From Enterocloster aldenensis (GTDB taxonomy: Bacteria; Bacillota; Clostridia; Lachnospirales; Lachnospiraceae): DNA of 64,000 nucleotides. Where the stretch lies: assembly GCF_003434055.1 (NCBI RefSeq), contig NZ_QVEX01000012.1, positions 62,001 through 126,000 of the forward strand, given 5' to 3'. The notes under the pieces are model-generated. The model ran no database searches. It saw nothing but the letters and a program-made list of their open reading frames with translations, and was not told the DNA's origin. Made by a program: the position numbers and the translations under genes. Shown one piece after another: positions 16,509-24,793 of this stretch (the stretch's first letter is position 1; every line of letters starts with the position of its first letter).

Positions 16509-16726
16509 AGGATGCGCAGGGGGAACTGGAGGCGGACTTCGTGGGGACCAGCCGGCTGCTCATCCATATGTACCTGCCTTCCGGCATGATACCGGGAGAA
16601 CTGGACGGGATGGACGCGGATGACTTCATCCGTCTGGCGGGCCTGGCCAGGTGCGCACGCCGCTGGCGGCAGGATGACCTGGAACAGGGATTCACCCGGG
16701 CACTGGGAAACCTGTTCCAGGAATAA
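16176..16726 (+). CDS. Tail assembly chaperone, -1 frameshift product (gp41/gp42-like)
   Basis: Slippage on A AAA AAG at 16496-16502 puts ribosomes into the -1 frame, which reads VIEDAQGELEADFVGTSRLL and continues to 16726, giving about 183 residues. The -1 frame has no good start of its own: ATG 16541 lacks a ribosome site and lies inside the domain. Frameshifted chaperones directly before the tape measure gene are established in Mu, lambda (G/GT) and others. Confidence 0.85.
16496..16502 (+). promoter_or_regulatory. Programmed -1 frameshift slippery heptamer
   Basis: A AAA AAG in the zero frame (codons AAA at 16497 and AAG at 16500), one of the most efficient bacterial -1 slippery sequences. 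The zero-frame stop follows after one more codon. Confidence 0.85.
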
Positions 16727-16758
16727 AAAAGCCCCAGTCATAGAAAGACCGGGGGCTT
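16724..16758 (-). terminator. Intrinsic terminator of the reverse-strand moron
   Basis: On the minus strand the sequence reads AAGCCCCCGGTC, a loop, GACTGGGGCTT, then a run of T (plus-strand A-run at 16725-16730). The stem overlaps the moron's own stop codon and sits immediately after the chaperone frameshift stop. Confidence 0.8.
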
Positions 16759-16974
16759 GCCTGTCAGCCTGGAGCGGTAAAAACGCCATGCGTTGTGGAA
16801 ATCCCGTCCCATGGAGAAGGGCCGCCTGTCCTTGGGGAGATGGGCACAGGCCCACCACAGATAGGGACCACAGAACAGGAGATATGCGGTGACAAGGACG
16901 GCCATGACCACAAGGTACAGTGACAGGCTGACGGCCAGTATGAGTGCCATTATGAGCCAGAGCCCATGGAACAT
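16738..16974 (-). CDS. Reverse-strand small membrane protein (moron)
   Basis: 78 residues, antisense to the late operon between the chaperone and tape measure genes. On the minus strand AAAGGAGGC lies about seven bases before the ATG, with a promoter-like sequence 38-66 nt upstream and an intrinsic terminator at the 3' end. The protein has a strongly hydrophobic first half (residues 2-40, one or two membrane helices) and a basic tail. No family recognised. Independent signals are typical of phage morons expressed in the lysogen, for example for host benefit or superinfection exclusion (inference). Confidence 0.75.
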   Translation of the reverse strand: MFHGLWLIMALILAVSLSLYLVVMAVLVTAYLLFCGPYLWWACAHLPKDRRPFSMGRDFHNAWRFYRSRLTGKPPVFL

Positions 16975-17011
16975 ACAAGCGCCTCCTTTCCAAACACATC
17001 TTTATACCATC

Positions 17012-17040
17012 ATCATAACATAAGCGAGCCCGTGACACAA
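17012..17040 (-). promoter_or_regulatory. Candidate promoter of the moron
   Basis: Read on the minus strand: -35 TTGTGT (17035-17040), 17-bp spacer, -10 TATGAT (17012-17017), then the AAAGGAGGC ribosome site and ATG at 16974. The -10 matches consensus at 5 of 6, the -35 at 3 of 6. Confidence 0.55.
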
Positions 17041-17053
17041 GGAGGAACGAACC

Positions 17054-19513
17054 ATGGGGATGGAATCTGTTTATAAGCTGAGCGTGGTACTGAACATGGT
17101 GGACCAGCTGACCGCCCCCATGGGGAGGGCGTCCCAGAACCTGGGTTCCCGCCTGTCGGGCCTGCAGTCCGGTTTTGGGATGGCGGCCCTGGCCGGAGGT
17201 GGGATGACGGCGGCGGGCGTGGGAATCACAAACGGGATGATGAAGATTGCCGGTTCCACCTTCGAGACCCAGGATGCCCTGGCAGAGCTTAAGTCGCTGG
17301 GAATCACAGACCTGAAAGCGGTGGAGGATGCGGCCAGACAGTTTTCAGACACCTGGGCCGGGACCACAAAGGCTGATTTCATCACAGCCGCCTATGACAT
17401 CAAATCGGGCATCGCGTCCCTGACGGACGAAGGGGTGGCGCAGTTCACGGAGCTGGCCGGCCTGACGGCCAAGGCCACCAAGTCCACGACCGGGGAGATG
17501 ACCTCCCTGTTTGCGACCGGGTATGGCATTTATAAAGGGTATTACTCAGAACTGTCAGACCTGGAATTCGGGGAGATGTTTGCGGGCGGTATTGCGACCG
17601 CTGTCAAGGCGTATAAGACCAGCGGCTCGGAGATGGCCTCGGCCATCAGCGCCCTGGGAGGGACCGCCACATCGGCCAATGTGCCGTTGGAGGAGCAGCT
17701 GTCCGTGCTGGGCATGCTGCAGGCCACCATGTCGGGCAGCGAGGCAGCCACCAAATATAAGGCGTTATTAAATGCCGCCACCGGGGCGGGTGAGAAGCTG
17801 GGGCTCAACTTCCTGGACGCTGACAAGCAGCTCAGGAGCCTGCCGGAAATCCTGGGAATCCTGAAAAGCAAGTATGGGGATACCATTGATGCGGTGGAGA
17901 AGAAAAAGATAAAAGAGGCCTTCGGCTCGGACGAGGCGGTGGCCGTCATCGACCTCCTGTACGGGAAGACAGGCGAACTGCAGACGGGCATCCTGGATAT
18001 GTATGATGCACTGGGAGGAGGAAGCAGCGCCGCCCAGGAGATGGCAACGGCCATCAACGCAACGGAATCCCAGAAGTATACGGTGTTAAAACAGCGGTTA
18101 CACAACGTGACGGAGGAGCTGGGGGTGAACCTGCTGCCGACCGTGAATGACTGGATTGGGAAGGCAGGGCAGGCCGTGGGGAAGGCGTCCGAATGGATTG
18201 CGGAGAACCAGGGGCTTGCATCCGGCATCCTGAACGCGGTCCTGTTCCTCGGGATGTTCCTGACCGTGACGGGGAGCGTGACCTCCATCATCGGCATCTT
18301 CGGGACGGCGATAACACGGACCATCGGCATGGTGGGCGGCTTAAAAAGCGGCTTTGAGACCCTGCGGATTTACGGGATGTACGCCGCGGATGGAATCAAG
18401 GCCATGGGGGCCGGCCTGCTCAACATGGTCCGGCAGGGGATTGCTTCGGCAGCTGCGGCCCTTCCGGGCCTGATATCCAGTGTGTGGGGCTTCACAACAG
18501 CCCTGTTAGCCAATCCGGTGACCTGGATTGTCATCGGGATTGCGGCCCTGACGGCCGGGCTTATCCTGCTCTGGAAGAACTGGGATAAGGTATCCGCCTT
18601 CATCCAGAACGTCTGGAATGCCTGTGTGGAGAAAGTACGGGCGGGCCTGCAGGCCATGAAGGACTTCTTCTTCAACATTGGCGGCGCGATTGTCTCCACG
18701 GTATCAAATGTGTTCAACCGGGTCCGCGGGGCTGTCAGCAGCCGGATGGAGGCGGTCCGGAACGTGATGGGCAACGTGATGGGGGCTGCGGTCGGGACTG
18801 TCAGACAGAAGCTGGACAACATGAAAAATGCCTATGAACAGAATGGCGGGGGCATACGTGGGATTGCGGCTGCTGCGGTAGAGGGCGTCAAGGGCTACTA
18901 TACGGCAGGTTTTGATTTCCTGAATACATTGACGGGAGGAAAGATGAACGGCATCAAGGAGCTGTGGAGCCAGGGCCTGGCAAAGGTCCGTGGTGTGGTG
19001 GACGGGGCAGTAGGTCTGTTCAAACAGTCCGGCACCAAGATAATGGAGACCTTTACCGAAGGAATCCGTTCCGCCGTGAACAAGCCGGTGGAGGCGGTGA
19101 AGGGGGCCCTGTCCAGAATCCGGCAGATGCTGCCCTTTTCCGATGCGAAGGAGGGACCCCTGTCCCAGCTTACCCTGTCCGGCCGGCGTGTGTTTGAGAC
19201 CATCCATACCGGCATGAGCCAGACGGCCTCCCTGCCGGCGGATACGGCGAGGGACGCATTCCAGGCACTGAGTGATGAAAACCAGGAAGGAGGCGCGGCT
19301 TTTGCCAGGCTGTTGACCGGAGGGAAGGAAGAAAGGAAACCGTCCGGCCAGGGAAACATATGGAGCCAGAGGCAGCAGGGAGGCGGGACCGTCATCCAAC
19401 GCCTGGAGCTGCATGTGTCCCTGGAACGGCTGAAGGACCTGCCGCTCTTATTCAAGCTGATTGACGACATCAAGGAAAAGACCAACGGGAACGTATCGGT
19501 CACGCCTGCATAG
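17054..19513 (+). CDS. Tail tape measure protein
   Basis: 819 residues. The N-terminus (LSVVLNMVDQLTAPMGRASQNLGSRL) and the long Ala/Gly-rich helical body (SGFGMAALAGGGMTAAGVGI, LAELKSLGITDLKAVEDAARQFSDTWAG) are typical of TP901/Mu gp42-type tape measures. Hydrophobic segments occur near residues 390-420 and 480-500. It sets tail length and may pass through the host envelope on injection. ATG 17054 follows AAGGAGGAACG. Confidence 0.93.
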   Translation: MGMESVYKLSVVLNMVDQLTAPMGRASQNLGSRLSGLQSGFGMAALAGGGMTAAGVGITNGMMKIAGSTFETQDALAELKSLGITDLKAVEDAARQFSDTWAGTTKADFITAAYDIKSGIASLTDEGVAQFTELAGLTAKATKSTTGEMTSLFATGYGIYKGYYSELSDLEFGEMFAGGIATAVKAYKTSGSEMASAISALGGTATSANVPLEEQLSVLGMLQATMSGSEAATKYKALLNAATGAGEKLGLNFLDADKQLRSLPEILGILKSKYGDTIDAVEKKKIKEAFGSDEAVAVIDLLYGKTGELQTGILDMYDALGGGSSAAQEMATAINATESQKYTVLKQRLHNVTEELGVNLLPTVNDWIGKAGQAVGKASEWIAENQGLASGILNAVLFLGMFLTVTGSVTSIIGIFGTAITRTIGMVGGLKSGFETLRIYGMYAADGIKAMGAGLLNMVRQGIASAAAALPGLISSVWGFTTALLANPVTWIVIGIAALTAGLILLWKNWDKVSAFIQNVWNACVEKVRAGLQAMKDFFFNIGGAIVSTVSNVFNRVRGAVSSRMEAVRNVMGNVMGAAVGTVRQKLDNMKNAYEQNGGGIRGIAAAAVEGVKGYYTAGFDFLNTLTGGKMNGIKELWSQGLAKVRGVVDGAVGLFKQSGTKIMETFTEGIRSAVNKPVEAVKGALSRIRQMLPFSDAKEGPLSQLTLSGRRVFETIHTGMSQTASLPADTARDAFQALSDENQEGGAAFARLLTGGKEERKPSGQGNIWSQRQQGGGTVIQRLELHVSLERLKDLPLLFKLIDDIKEKTNGNVSVTPA

Positions 19514-19536
19514 AAAGCGGCTGGGAGGAAGGAAGA

Positions 19537-20109
19537 ATGCTGTACATAAAGGATACATCCATGCTGGTGGCGGGGGTGGCCGTCCCGGGCCTCGTAAAGA
19601 AGCTGGAGATAACCGGGGCCGCCGTGATTGACGCGGTGACGGATGACAATAACGTGACCCTGGGCTACCAGCCCAATGGGTACGAACCGCTGAAGATGAA
19701 TGTGGACCTGCTGCTGGAACCCAGTGCCGGGGAAAGCGTTGAGGGCATGGTGCAGACCATCCAGCTGCTGTTCAAGCCGCCGGGGCAGACGGCTGCCATA
19801 CCGCTGCCGGTGGTGAACAGCCAGGCCGCAGCCTGCGGTCTGAACCTGGTGTATTTTAAAGGAATCGACCTGTCCAAGAAGACGGAAAACAGTTATGGGG
19901 AGGCAGCGCTGGAATTCTGGGAGTGCCTGCCGGTCACCGTGCAGACCAAGGCGGCGGGAAGCGGGAAAAACGCATCCTCCGGCAGCAAGGCAGGGACGTC
20001 ACAGGCCCAGGGAATCAGTACCGGCTACCAGGAATACCTGAACACACAGAGAGGCCAGGCCCCCAGGATTAAGGATAAGACATCGGAGAGCCCGGCCCGG
20101 GATACATAG
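19537..20109 (+). CDS. Tail/baseplate protein (Mu gpN position)
   Basis: 190 residues; the first ~130 are beta-rich (LVAGVAVPGLVKKLEITGAAVID...), then a Gly/Ser/Lys linker-like tail. It lies between the tape measure and the hub gene, where Mu encodes gpN (DNA circularisation/baseplate). Mu gpN is much longer, so homology is uncertain. Confidence 0.55.
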   Translation: MLYIKDTSMLVAGVAVPGLVKKLEITGAAVIDAVTDDNNVTLGYQPNGYEPLKMNVDLLLEPSAGESVEGMVQTIQLLFKPPGQTAAIPLPVVNSQAAACGLNLVYFKGIDLSKKTENSYGEAALEFWECLPVTVQTKAAGSGKNASSGSKAGTSQAQGISTGYQEYLNTQRGQAPRIKDKTSESPARDT

Positions 20110-20117
20110 GAGGTAGC

Positions 20118-20861
20118 ATGGCAGAACGGAAACTGATTACGCCACGGTTCCGGATAACCGTTGGGGACCAGGTATTCACGCAGGGAATCCGTGTGGAATG
20201 CCATTCCAGCCGGAGGGAGCAGTGCAGCTGGGCCACCTTGGAATATGACCCCGGTTATGCCGGGCTCCTGGACCTTGCATCCATGGCCCCGGCCCAGGTG
20301 GAACTGGGCTATGACGGGGATTATGACACGCTCTTAACCGGATACATGGCGGACGGCCAGGCATTGGGGCCTTACCGGATACTGGACGATACACTGTTCC
20401 TGAAACGGACCTACGTAAAGGAGACCTTCCTGGACTGCTGTCCGCAGGATATCATCCGGTTCGGCCTTGGAAGGGCCGGGATTGCGGATTACCGCCTGTC
20501 CGATACCATGTACCCCAAAAAGGATGTGGTCCCGGTCCCGCGCATGAATGTGGCGGAGCTTATCCAGGAGGTGGGCCGGGTCTGGGGTCTGGAGGCATCC
20601 TTTTATTTCCGGTCCGGCCGGTTTTTCTGGGGGACCGGGGAAGAGCAGACGCTTATCTATGTACTGGAGGAAGGGAAGAACATCCTTTCCTTCAACCAAT
20701 GGAACGGCGGTAACGAAATCAAGACCATCGGGGTCCCGTGGATTCACCAGGGAGAGCGTATCCGGATAAGACACCGGAAGTTTGACGGGGAGGCCCTTGT
20801 GACCTCGGTCCGGGTGAAGGCGGATGAAACGGGAAGCGTGAGGATGTATGTATCATTTTAG
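20118..20861 (+). CDS. Baseplate hub protein (Mu gpP / late control D-like)
   Basis: 247 residues. ITPRFRITVGDQVFTQGIRVECHSSRREQCSWATLEYD, LFLKRTYVKETFLDCCPQDIIRFGL and FNQWNGGNEIKTIGVPWIHQGERIRI resemble the hub family of contractile phages (Mu gp44, P2 gpD-like). It is expected to cap the tube at the baseplate centre. Confidence 0.75.
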   Translation: MAERKLITPRFRITVGDQVFTQGIRVECHSSRREQCSWATLEYDPGYAGLLDLASMAPAQVELGYDGDYDTLLTGYMADGQALGPYRILDDTLFLKRTYVKETFLDCCPQDIIRFGLGRAGIADYRLSDTMYPKKDVVPVPRMNVAELIQEVGRVWGLEASFYFRSGRFFWGTGEEQTLIYVLEEGKNILSFNQWNGGNEIKTIGVPWIHQGERIRIRHRKFDGEALVTSVRVKADETGSVRMYVSF

Positions 20862-20882
20862 CTGGAAGGAAGGGGATTCAAA

Positions 20883-21176
20883 ATGGCCGGTTTTCTTGAC
20901 GAATTTGTCAAACTGACGGTGAATGAGACCATAGGGACAGACTATCCGCATATACGCCATCCGGCCCTGTACCAGGCAAAGGTGATGGAAGGGACCGTGA
21001 AGGATGGGGCATCGTATGTGACGCTGCGGCTGCTGAAGGAAAACGGGGAGACGGATGAAGCCTTTCCCGCGATTCCTTATATAAGGACGGAGCAGGTCCT
21101 GAAGAAAGGGGATGTAGTGGCAGTCGGGCTTTTATATGGGCAGTGCCGGCCGTACATCCTGGGGAGATGCTTATGA
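20883..21176 (+). CDS. Baseplate spike-associated OB-fold-like protein
   Basis: 97 residues with a compact beta-barrel-like pattern (PALYQAKVMEGTVKDGASYVTLRLLKENGE, VLKKGDVVAVGLLYGQCRPYILGR). Location between hub and gp25-like wedge corresponds to the spike (gpV-like) slot, but the gene is shorter than usual and lacks an obvious apex domain. Confidence 0.6.
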   Translation: MAGFLDEFVKLTVNETIGTDYPHIRHPALYQAKVMEGTVKDGASYVTLRLLKENGETDEAFPAIPYIRTEQVLKKGDVVAVGLLYGQCRPYILGRCL

Positions 21177-21580
21177 TACTGACGGAAACGGACCTGATGT
21201 TAGACGATACCGGGCAGCCGGTCCCCCTGGCATCGGGAGAGGAAGCACTGGCGGGCGGCCTGGACTGTTTCCTGCAGGACATCCGCCTGGAGGCCCTGAC
21301 CATGGAGGGGGAATGTTTTTTTGATTCCGATTACGGATGGTCGCTGTTGGATTTCTGCCACCGGGAGATAGGCGAACTGGAGGAGCTGCAGATAAAGAAC
21401 CGGGTCACGGAAAAGTTAAGGAAGCGGGATGAAATCAACCCGCACAGCATTGGGGTTGGCGTGTCCCGGATGGGGGATGACATAGTGAACATCCATGTGG
21501 GATTTAAGATTGCAAATGAGGATGTGTCCTATCAGATGGACCTGGAACTGGACGGGGCGGAGGTGAAACTCGTTGATTGA
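21173..21580 (+). CDS. Baseplate wedge protein, gp25/GPW-like (Mu gp46 position)
   Basis: 135 residues. The order LEALTMEGECFFDSDYGWSLLDF, then EIGELEELQIKNRVTEKLRKRDEINPHSIGVGV and a beta hairpin, fits the gp25/gpW lysozyme-like wedge family. ATG 21173 overlaps the previous stop (ATGA). Confidence 0.75.
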   Translation: MILTETDLMLDDTGQPVPLASGEEALAGGLDCFLQDIRLEALTMEGECFFDSDYGWSLLDFCHREIGELEELQIKNRVTEKLRKRDEINPHSIGVGVSRMGDDIVNIHVGFKIANEDVSYQMDLELDGAEVKLVD

Positions 21581-22703
21581 TGAAAGCATTCTGGATGAAA
21601 TCATACCGGTCCCTGATGCCGATACAAAGATGCAGGAGCTGAAGGAGGAGCTGGCGGCGGAAGGGTTTACCATCACCAAGTGGGGCAGCGGAGGCGTCTT
21701 TTACTGGCTGACACGTATCTGCGTGCAGATACACATCGAGCTGCTCCGTCTGGCGCGGACCATCCTGAACAACCAGTTCCTGCGGCATGCGGAAGGCAGG
21801 TGGCTGGAACTGAAGGCGGCGGACTTTTCCAAGTTCCGGAAGGCGGCGACCCGGACCCAGGGATATGTGACCCTTGTCAGGTCCGATTACGGGCAGGCCC
21901 TGACCGTGACGAAGGGACATATGTTCAAGACGGCCCCGGACATCAACGGGGATGAGCTGGTCTACTACACGTTAGAGGATACGGTGATACAGGCCGGCCA
22001 GGCGGAGGGCAGCGTGCTGGTGGAGGCGGAAGCGGCCGGAGCGCGCTACAATGTGAGTGAGGACCAGATAAGGGTAAGCATGATATACCTGGAGGGCGTG
22101 TCGCAGGTCACGAACCGGCAGGGATGGATATATTCCGAGGGGGCAGATGAAGAGAGCGAAGCCGGCTTACGCAGCCGGACCCTGTCCAGCTGGGAGGAAC
22201 TGTCCACCAATACCACATCGGCCAAGCTGAAGGCAGCCGTGGAGGCCATCCCGGGTGTGATGTGCGCCTACATTGATGACCAGCATCCAAGGGGGCAGGG
22301 AACGGTGGATGTGATTGTGGTGGGGACGGCGGGGGAAGCCAGCGAGGAGCTGGTGCGCAAGGCCCAGGCGGCGGCGGACCAGCTGAAGGATAATTACGAG
22401 GACTACCTGGCAAAGTCCGGAACCATCACCTATCAGGATGTGGACATCACCCTGTACCTCAAACAGGGGGCAGGGGTGACGGATGTGGAGGAAACGGCCC
22501 GGTCCCTGATAGCGGGGGCCATGTCCCTGTCCAACCGGACGGACTTCAACTTATTCTTACAGGATGATATCCGGTATGTGCTCCGCCAGAGCATACCGGA
22601 CTACCGTAAGACCGTATTCACGGCCCCCGCAGTGGATGTGGAGCTGCCGGCCGGGAATGTGGTCATGCTGGGGAGTATCACGGTCAAGGTAAGGAACACA
22701 TAG
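21573..22703 (+). CDS. Baseplate J-like protein (Mu gp47-like)
   Basis: 376 residues. RWLELKAADFSKFRKAATRTQGYVTLVRSD, GARYNVSEDQIRV, AVEAIPGVMCAYIDDQHPRGQGTVDVIVVG and LYLKQGAGVTDVEE are typical of baseplate J. The start is TTG 21573: GGAGGTG is seven bases upstream and no in-frame ATG is nearby. It overlaps the wedge gene by 8 nt. Confidence 0.9.
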   Translation: MIDESILDEIIPVPDADTKMQELKEELAAEGFTITKWGSGGVFYWLTRICVQIHIELLRLARTILNNQFLRHAEGRWLELKAADFSKFRKAATRTQGYVTLVRSDYGQALTVTKGHMFKTAPDINGDELVYYTLEDTVIQAGQAEGSVLVEAEAAGARYNVSEDQIRVSMIYLEGVSQVTNRQGWIYSEGADEESEAGLRSRTLSSWEELSTNTTSAKLKAAVEAIPGVMCAYIDDQHPRGQGTVDVIVVGTAGEASEELVRKAQAAADQLKDNYEDYLAKSGTITYQDVDITLYLKQGAGVTDVEETARSLIAGAMSLSNRTDFNLFLQDDIRYVLRQSIPDYRKTVFTAPAVDVELPAGNVVMLGSITVKVRNT

Positions 22704-22713
22704 GAGGGACGCC

Positions 22714-23526
22714 ATGCTGGAGACATTCGGGGAATATATGTATTATCTGCTGTCCACGCCCTTCAAACAGGCAAGGAAGGCCAGGAACCAGTGGTATATC
22801 TATTTCAAAGTGACCGGGCGGCTGTTCGATGAAAACAAGACCATGCTCCGGCGGGCACGGGAGGAAGGCATGGTAAGGACAGCCAGCCCACGGATGCTTC
22901 CGGAGCATGGCCTGGACCGGAAACTGACGCGCTATGAGGGCGAAACCTGGGAAAACTTCCGGGTACGGCTGATGATGTATGCAGACACCTGCCGGCTTGG
23001 CGGGACGGAGGTGGGCACGCTCCAGGCGGTGCGGTCCCTGGGCTTTACCGATGTGGAGATGGTGCCGGCGTATGAACTGGAGGGCAGCCGGGAGCACTGG
23101 GCGGAATTTTATGTCATCCTGTCCCGGGATATAGATGATTCCTTTGACCTCGGCCATGATATCATCCGCCGGGAGGTACGGCGGGTAAAGAAGGTAAGCG
23201 GGCTGGACCGTTACCGTTTCCTGTACCGGATTCAGGACGCAGGACTGGAAGAATGCATCCGCCCCCATGACATCCTGATACGGGCGGAGATGCGCTGGTA
23301 TAACAATAACATCCTGAACGGGGAGCACGACAACGATGGAAGCATCCATCATGACAATGTGATTGGAAACCACCTGCCCTACCTGCACATACGCAGCCGG
23401 ATGGAGGAGGATGAGGAGGGAAGGCTGACATGTACAACCTGGCATCACTGGAGAATCCATGATGGGAGCACGTACAATGATGGAGCCAAACATATGGATG
23501 CACAAGTCATAGAGGAGGAAATCTGA
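22714..23526 (+). CDS. Tail protein I-like baseplate protein (Mu gp48-like)
   Basis: 270 residues. RKLTRYEGETWENFRVRLMMYADTCRLGGTEVGTLQAVRSLGF resembles the DUF2313/tail protein I group that links baseplate and fibres. The C-terminal part is charged. It shares its stop region with the following fibre gene. Confidence 0.72.
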   Translation: MLETFGEYMYYLLSTPFKQARKARNQWYIYFKVTGRLFDENKTMLRRAREEGMVRTASPRMLPEHGLDRKLTRYEGETWENFRVRLMMYADTCRLGGTEVGTLQAVRSLGFTDVEMVPAYELEGSREHWAEFYVILSRDIDDSFDLGHDIIRREVRRVKKVSGLDRYRFLYRIQDAGLEECIRPHDILIRAEMRWYNNNILNGEHDNDGSIHHDNVIGNHLPYLHIRSRMEEDEEGRLTCTTWHHWRIHDGSTYNDGAKHMDAQVIEEEI

Positions 23527-23888
23527 TGGCAAGTACAACGATAACCAAGTTGAGTAAGAATAAGATACTGAAGGCCAGGGCGGGCATCAAGGCATTGCCG
23601 GCAGTCACACAGATGGCATTTGGGAACGGCGCGGACGGGACGCCATCAGAGGATGATAACACCTTGAAAAACGAGCTGTTACGGAAGGACCTGAGCAGCA
23701 TCGAGCAGGTGACGGACACCAACTTCCGGTATATCTGTACCTTATCCAGGGAGGAACTGGCCAACACGTCCATCAATGAGATGGCATTGTGTGATGCGGA
23801 GGGTGACCTGGTGATGATACGCACCTGTTCGGACAAGAACAAGGATGATGACGAGGAGATGACCTTTGCGTTTGACGATATCTTTTAG
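23526..23888 (+). CDS. Tail-collar-like fibre base protein
   Basis: 120 residues. MASTTITKLSKNKILKARAGIKALPAVTQMAFGNGADGTPS resembles the N-terminal attachment part of phage tail-collar fibre proteins (PBSX/P2 gpH-like N-terminus), here as a separate short protein. It precedes the variable fibre gene by 12 nt, so it may be the attachment base for it (inference). Confidence 0.65.
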   Translation: MASTTITKLSKNKILKARAGIKALPAVTQMAFGNGADGTPSEDDNTLKNELLRKDLSSIEQVTDTNFRYICTLSREELANTSINEMALCDAEGDLVMIRTCSDKNKDDDEEMTFAFDDIF

Positions 23889-23900
23889 GAGGCAGGGAAG

Positions 23901-24410
23901 ATGGCGAATTTTGAGATAAATGAAGAACAGGCGGCGCTCATCCGGGAGTTGAGAAAGCTGGAAACCTCAGACCCGGTCCACGCGGATGTATACAATGCCC
24001 TGTTCGGGAAGCTGATTAACAATGATGCATTCCTGGAGCGGCTGGCAAACAAGATGATAGAAAAAAGCATGTTGTGCCATGTGCTGGACAGCGTCAACAC
24101 ACAGCAGGTCCTGGCAGCGGATGTGGGACCCAAAATCACGAAGATAACAGACGGGCTGCAAAAAAGTATTAGTGGGCTCAATACGGATTTAAAATTACTT
24201 GCTTCATGTTTTAACTTTGAAAAAGTAGCTATAATACAGCCTTTTTTCGATGATGCAGACCAATCATTCGGTTTTCGCTCCTATTACAATATGTCGATGG
24301 CAGCAGGCTACGCAATACATTTCTACTACAGTGGCGAGAAACGTATTACATTGCGATTTTTAGATACTGATGGTACCTGGAAAGATTCATGGACTGGAAA
24401 GTTGCAATAG
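23901..24410 (+). CDS. Tail fibre: constant N-terminus joined to expressed variable cassette A
   Basis: 169 residues. Residues 1-93 are helical and GC-rich like the rest of the phage. Residues 94-97 (NTDL) are encoded by the recombination core at 24180-24191. Residues 98-169 come from an AT-rich cassette unlike the upstream DNA. The same core recurs five times downstream, each with a different in-frame continuation, so this gene is the expression site of a shufflon-like system. The C-terminus probably contacts the host surface (inference). Confidence 0.85.
   Translation: MANFEINEEQAALIRELRKLETSDPVHADVYNALFGKLINNDAFLERLANKMIEKSMLCHVLDSVNTQQVLAADVGPKITKITDGLQKSISGLNTDLKLLASCFNFEKVAIIQPFFDDADQSFGFRSYYNMSMAAGYAIHFYYSGEKRITLRFLDTDGTWKDSWTGKLQ
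24180..24191 (+). repeat. Recombination site A (in expressed fibre gene)
   Basis: AATACGGATTTA, read in frame as Asn-Thr-Asp-Leu (fibre residues 94-97). The DNA changes from GC-rich constant to AT-rich variable at this point. Confidence 0.85.
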
Positions 24411-24423
24411 CTTAAATGATTAT

Positions 24424-24753
24424 TCACCACCATTTTTTCATGAACAGCGCATCTGCCGAAATACCCTGCGGGATTATTTTCTGCTCATTTCGGTCATTGC
24501 CCACGAAACAAGTCAGGATGTTTGAAGATGACGCTATGTAACATGCGTATGCAACGTTCCCATTGCTTTTTACATTGGTAACACATAGAAACATATATCC
24601 ATCTGGTACAGTAATCGGTATACGTATCTCCTGTCCACCATTAGGCGCAAGAGTTATGGATTGTGAATATGTAAATGTTTTTATAAGCAATGGGTTAATT
24701 AAATCCGTATTGCGCACAGTAAAGCAGTCTGGTGCTGCCAAGCCTCCTATCAT
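24424..24753 (-). CDS. Silent tail-fibre C-terminal cassette B
   Basis: Minus-strand open frame whose residues 15-18 are NTDL (site B). It runs convergently towards cassette A, ending 13 nt from it. The ~90 residues after the core (INPLLIKTF... ending ALFMKKWW) look beta-rich. There is no ribosome site before the frame, so it is probably expressed only after A-B inversion brings it behind the constant N-terminus. Confidence 0.8.
   Translation of the reverse strand: MIGGLAAPDCFTVRNTDLINPLLIKTFTYSQSITLAPNGGQEIRIPITVPDGYMFLCVTNVKSNGNVAYACYIASSSNILTCFVGNDRNEQKIIPQGISADALFMKKWW
24701..24712 (-). repeat. Recombination site B (inverted)
   Basis: The reverse complement reads CAATACGGATTT; the core is preceded by GCG as at site E. 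Confidence 0.85.
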
Positions 24754-24781
24754 ACAATAAAGATACCAAATTTATTGTATG
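24751..24781. repeat. Inverted repeat overlapping the recombinase ribosome site
   Basis: CATACAATAAA (24751-24761) and TTTATTGTATG (24771-24781), 11 bp perfect with a 9-nt loop. The right arm ends on the first G of the GGAGG ribosome site for the recombinase. It could be a protein-binding dyad or an mRNA hairpin limiting recombinase translation. Confidence 0.7.
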
Positions 24782-24793
24782 GAGGTAGAACAA

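Noticed and set aside
16541..16726. Independent gene starting at ATG 16541
   Set aside because: No ribosome site; the frame is open back to the slippery heptamer and fits as a frameshift extension.
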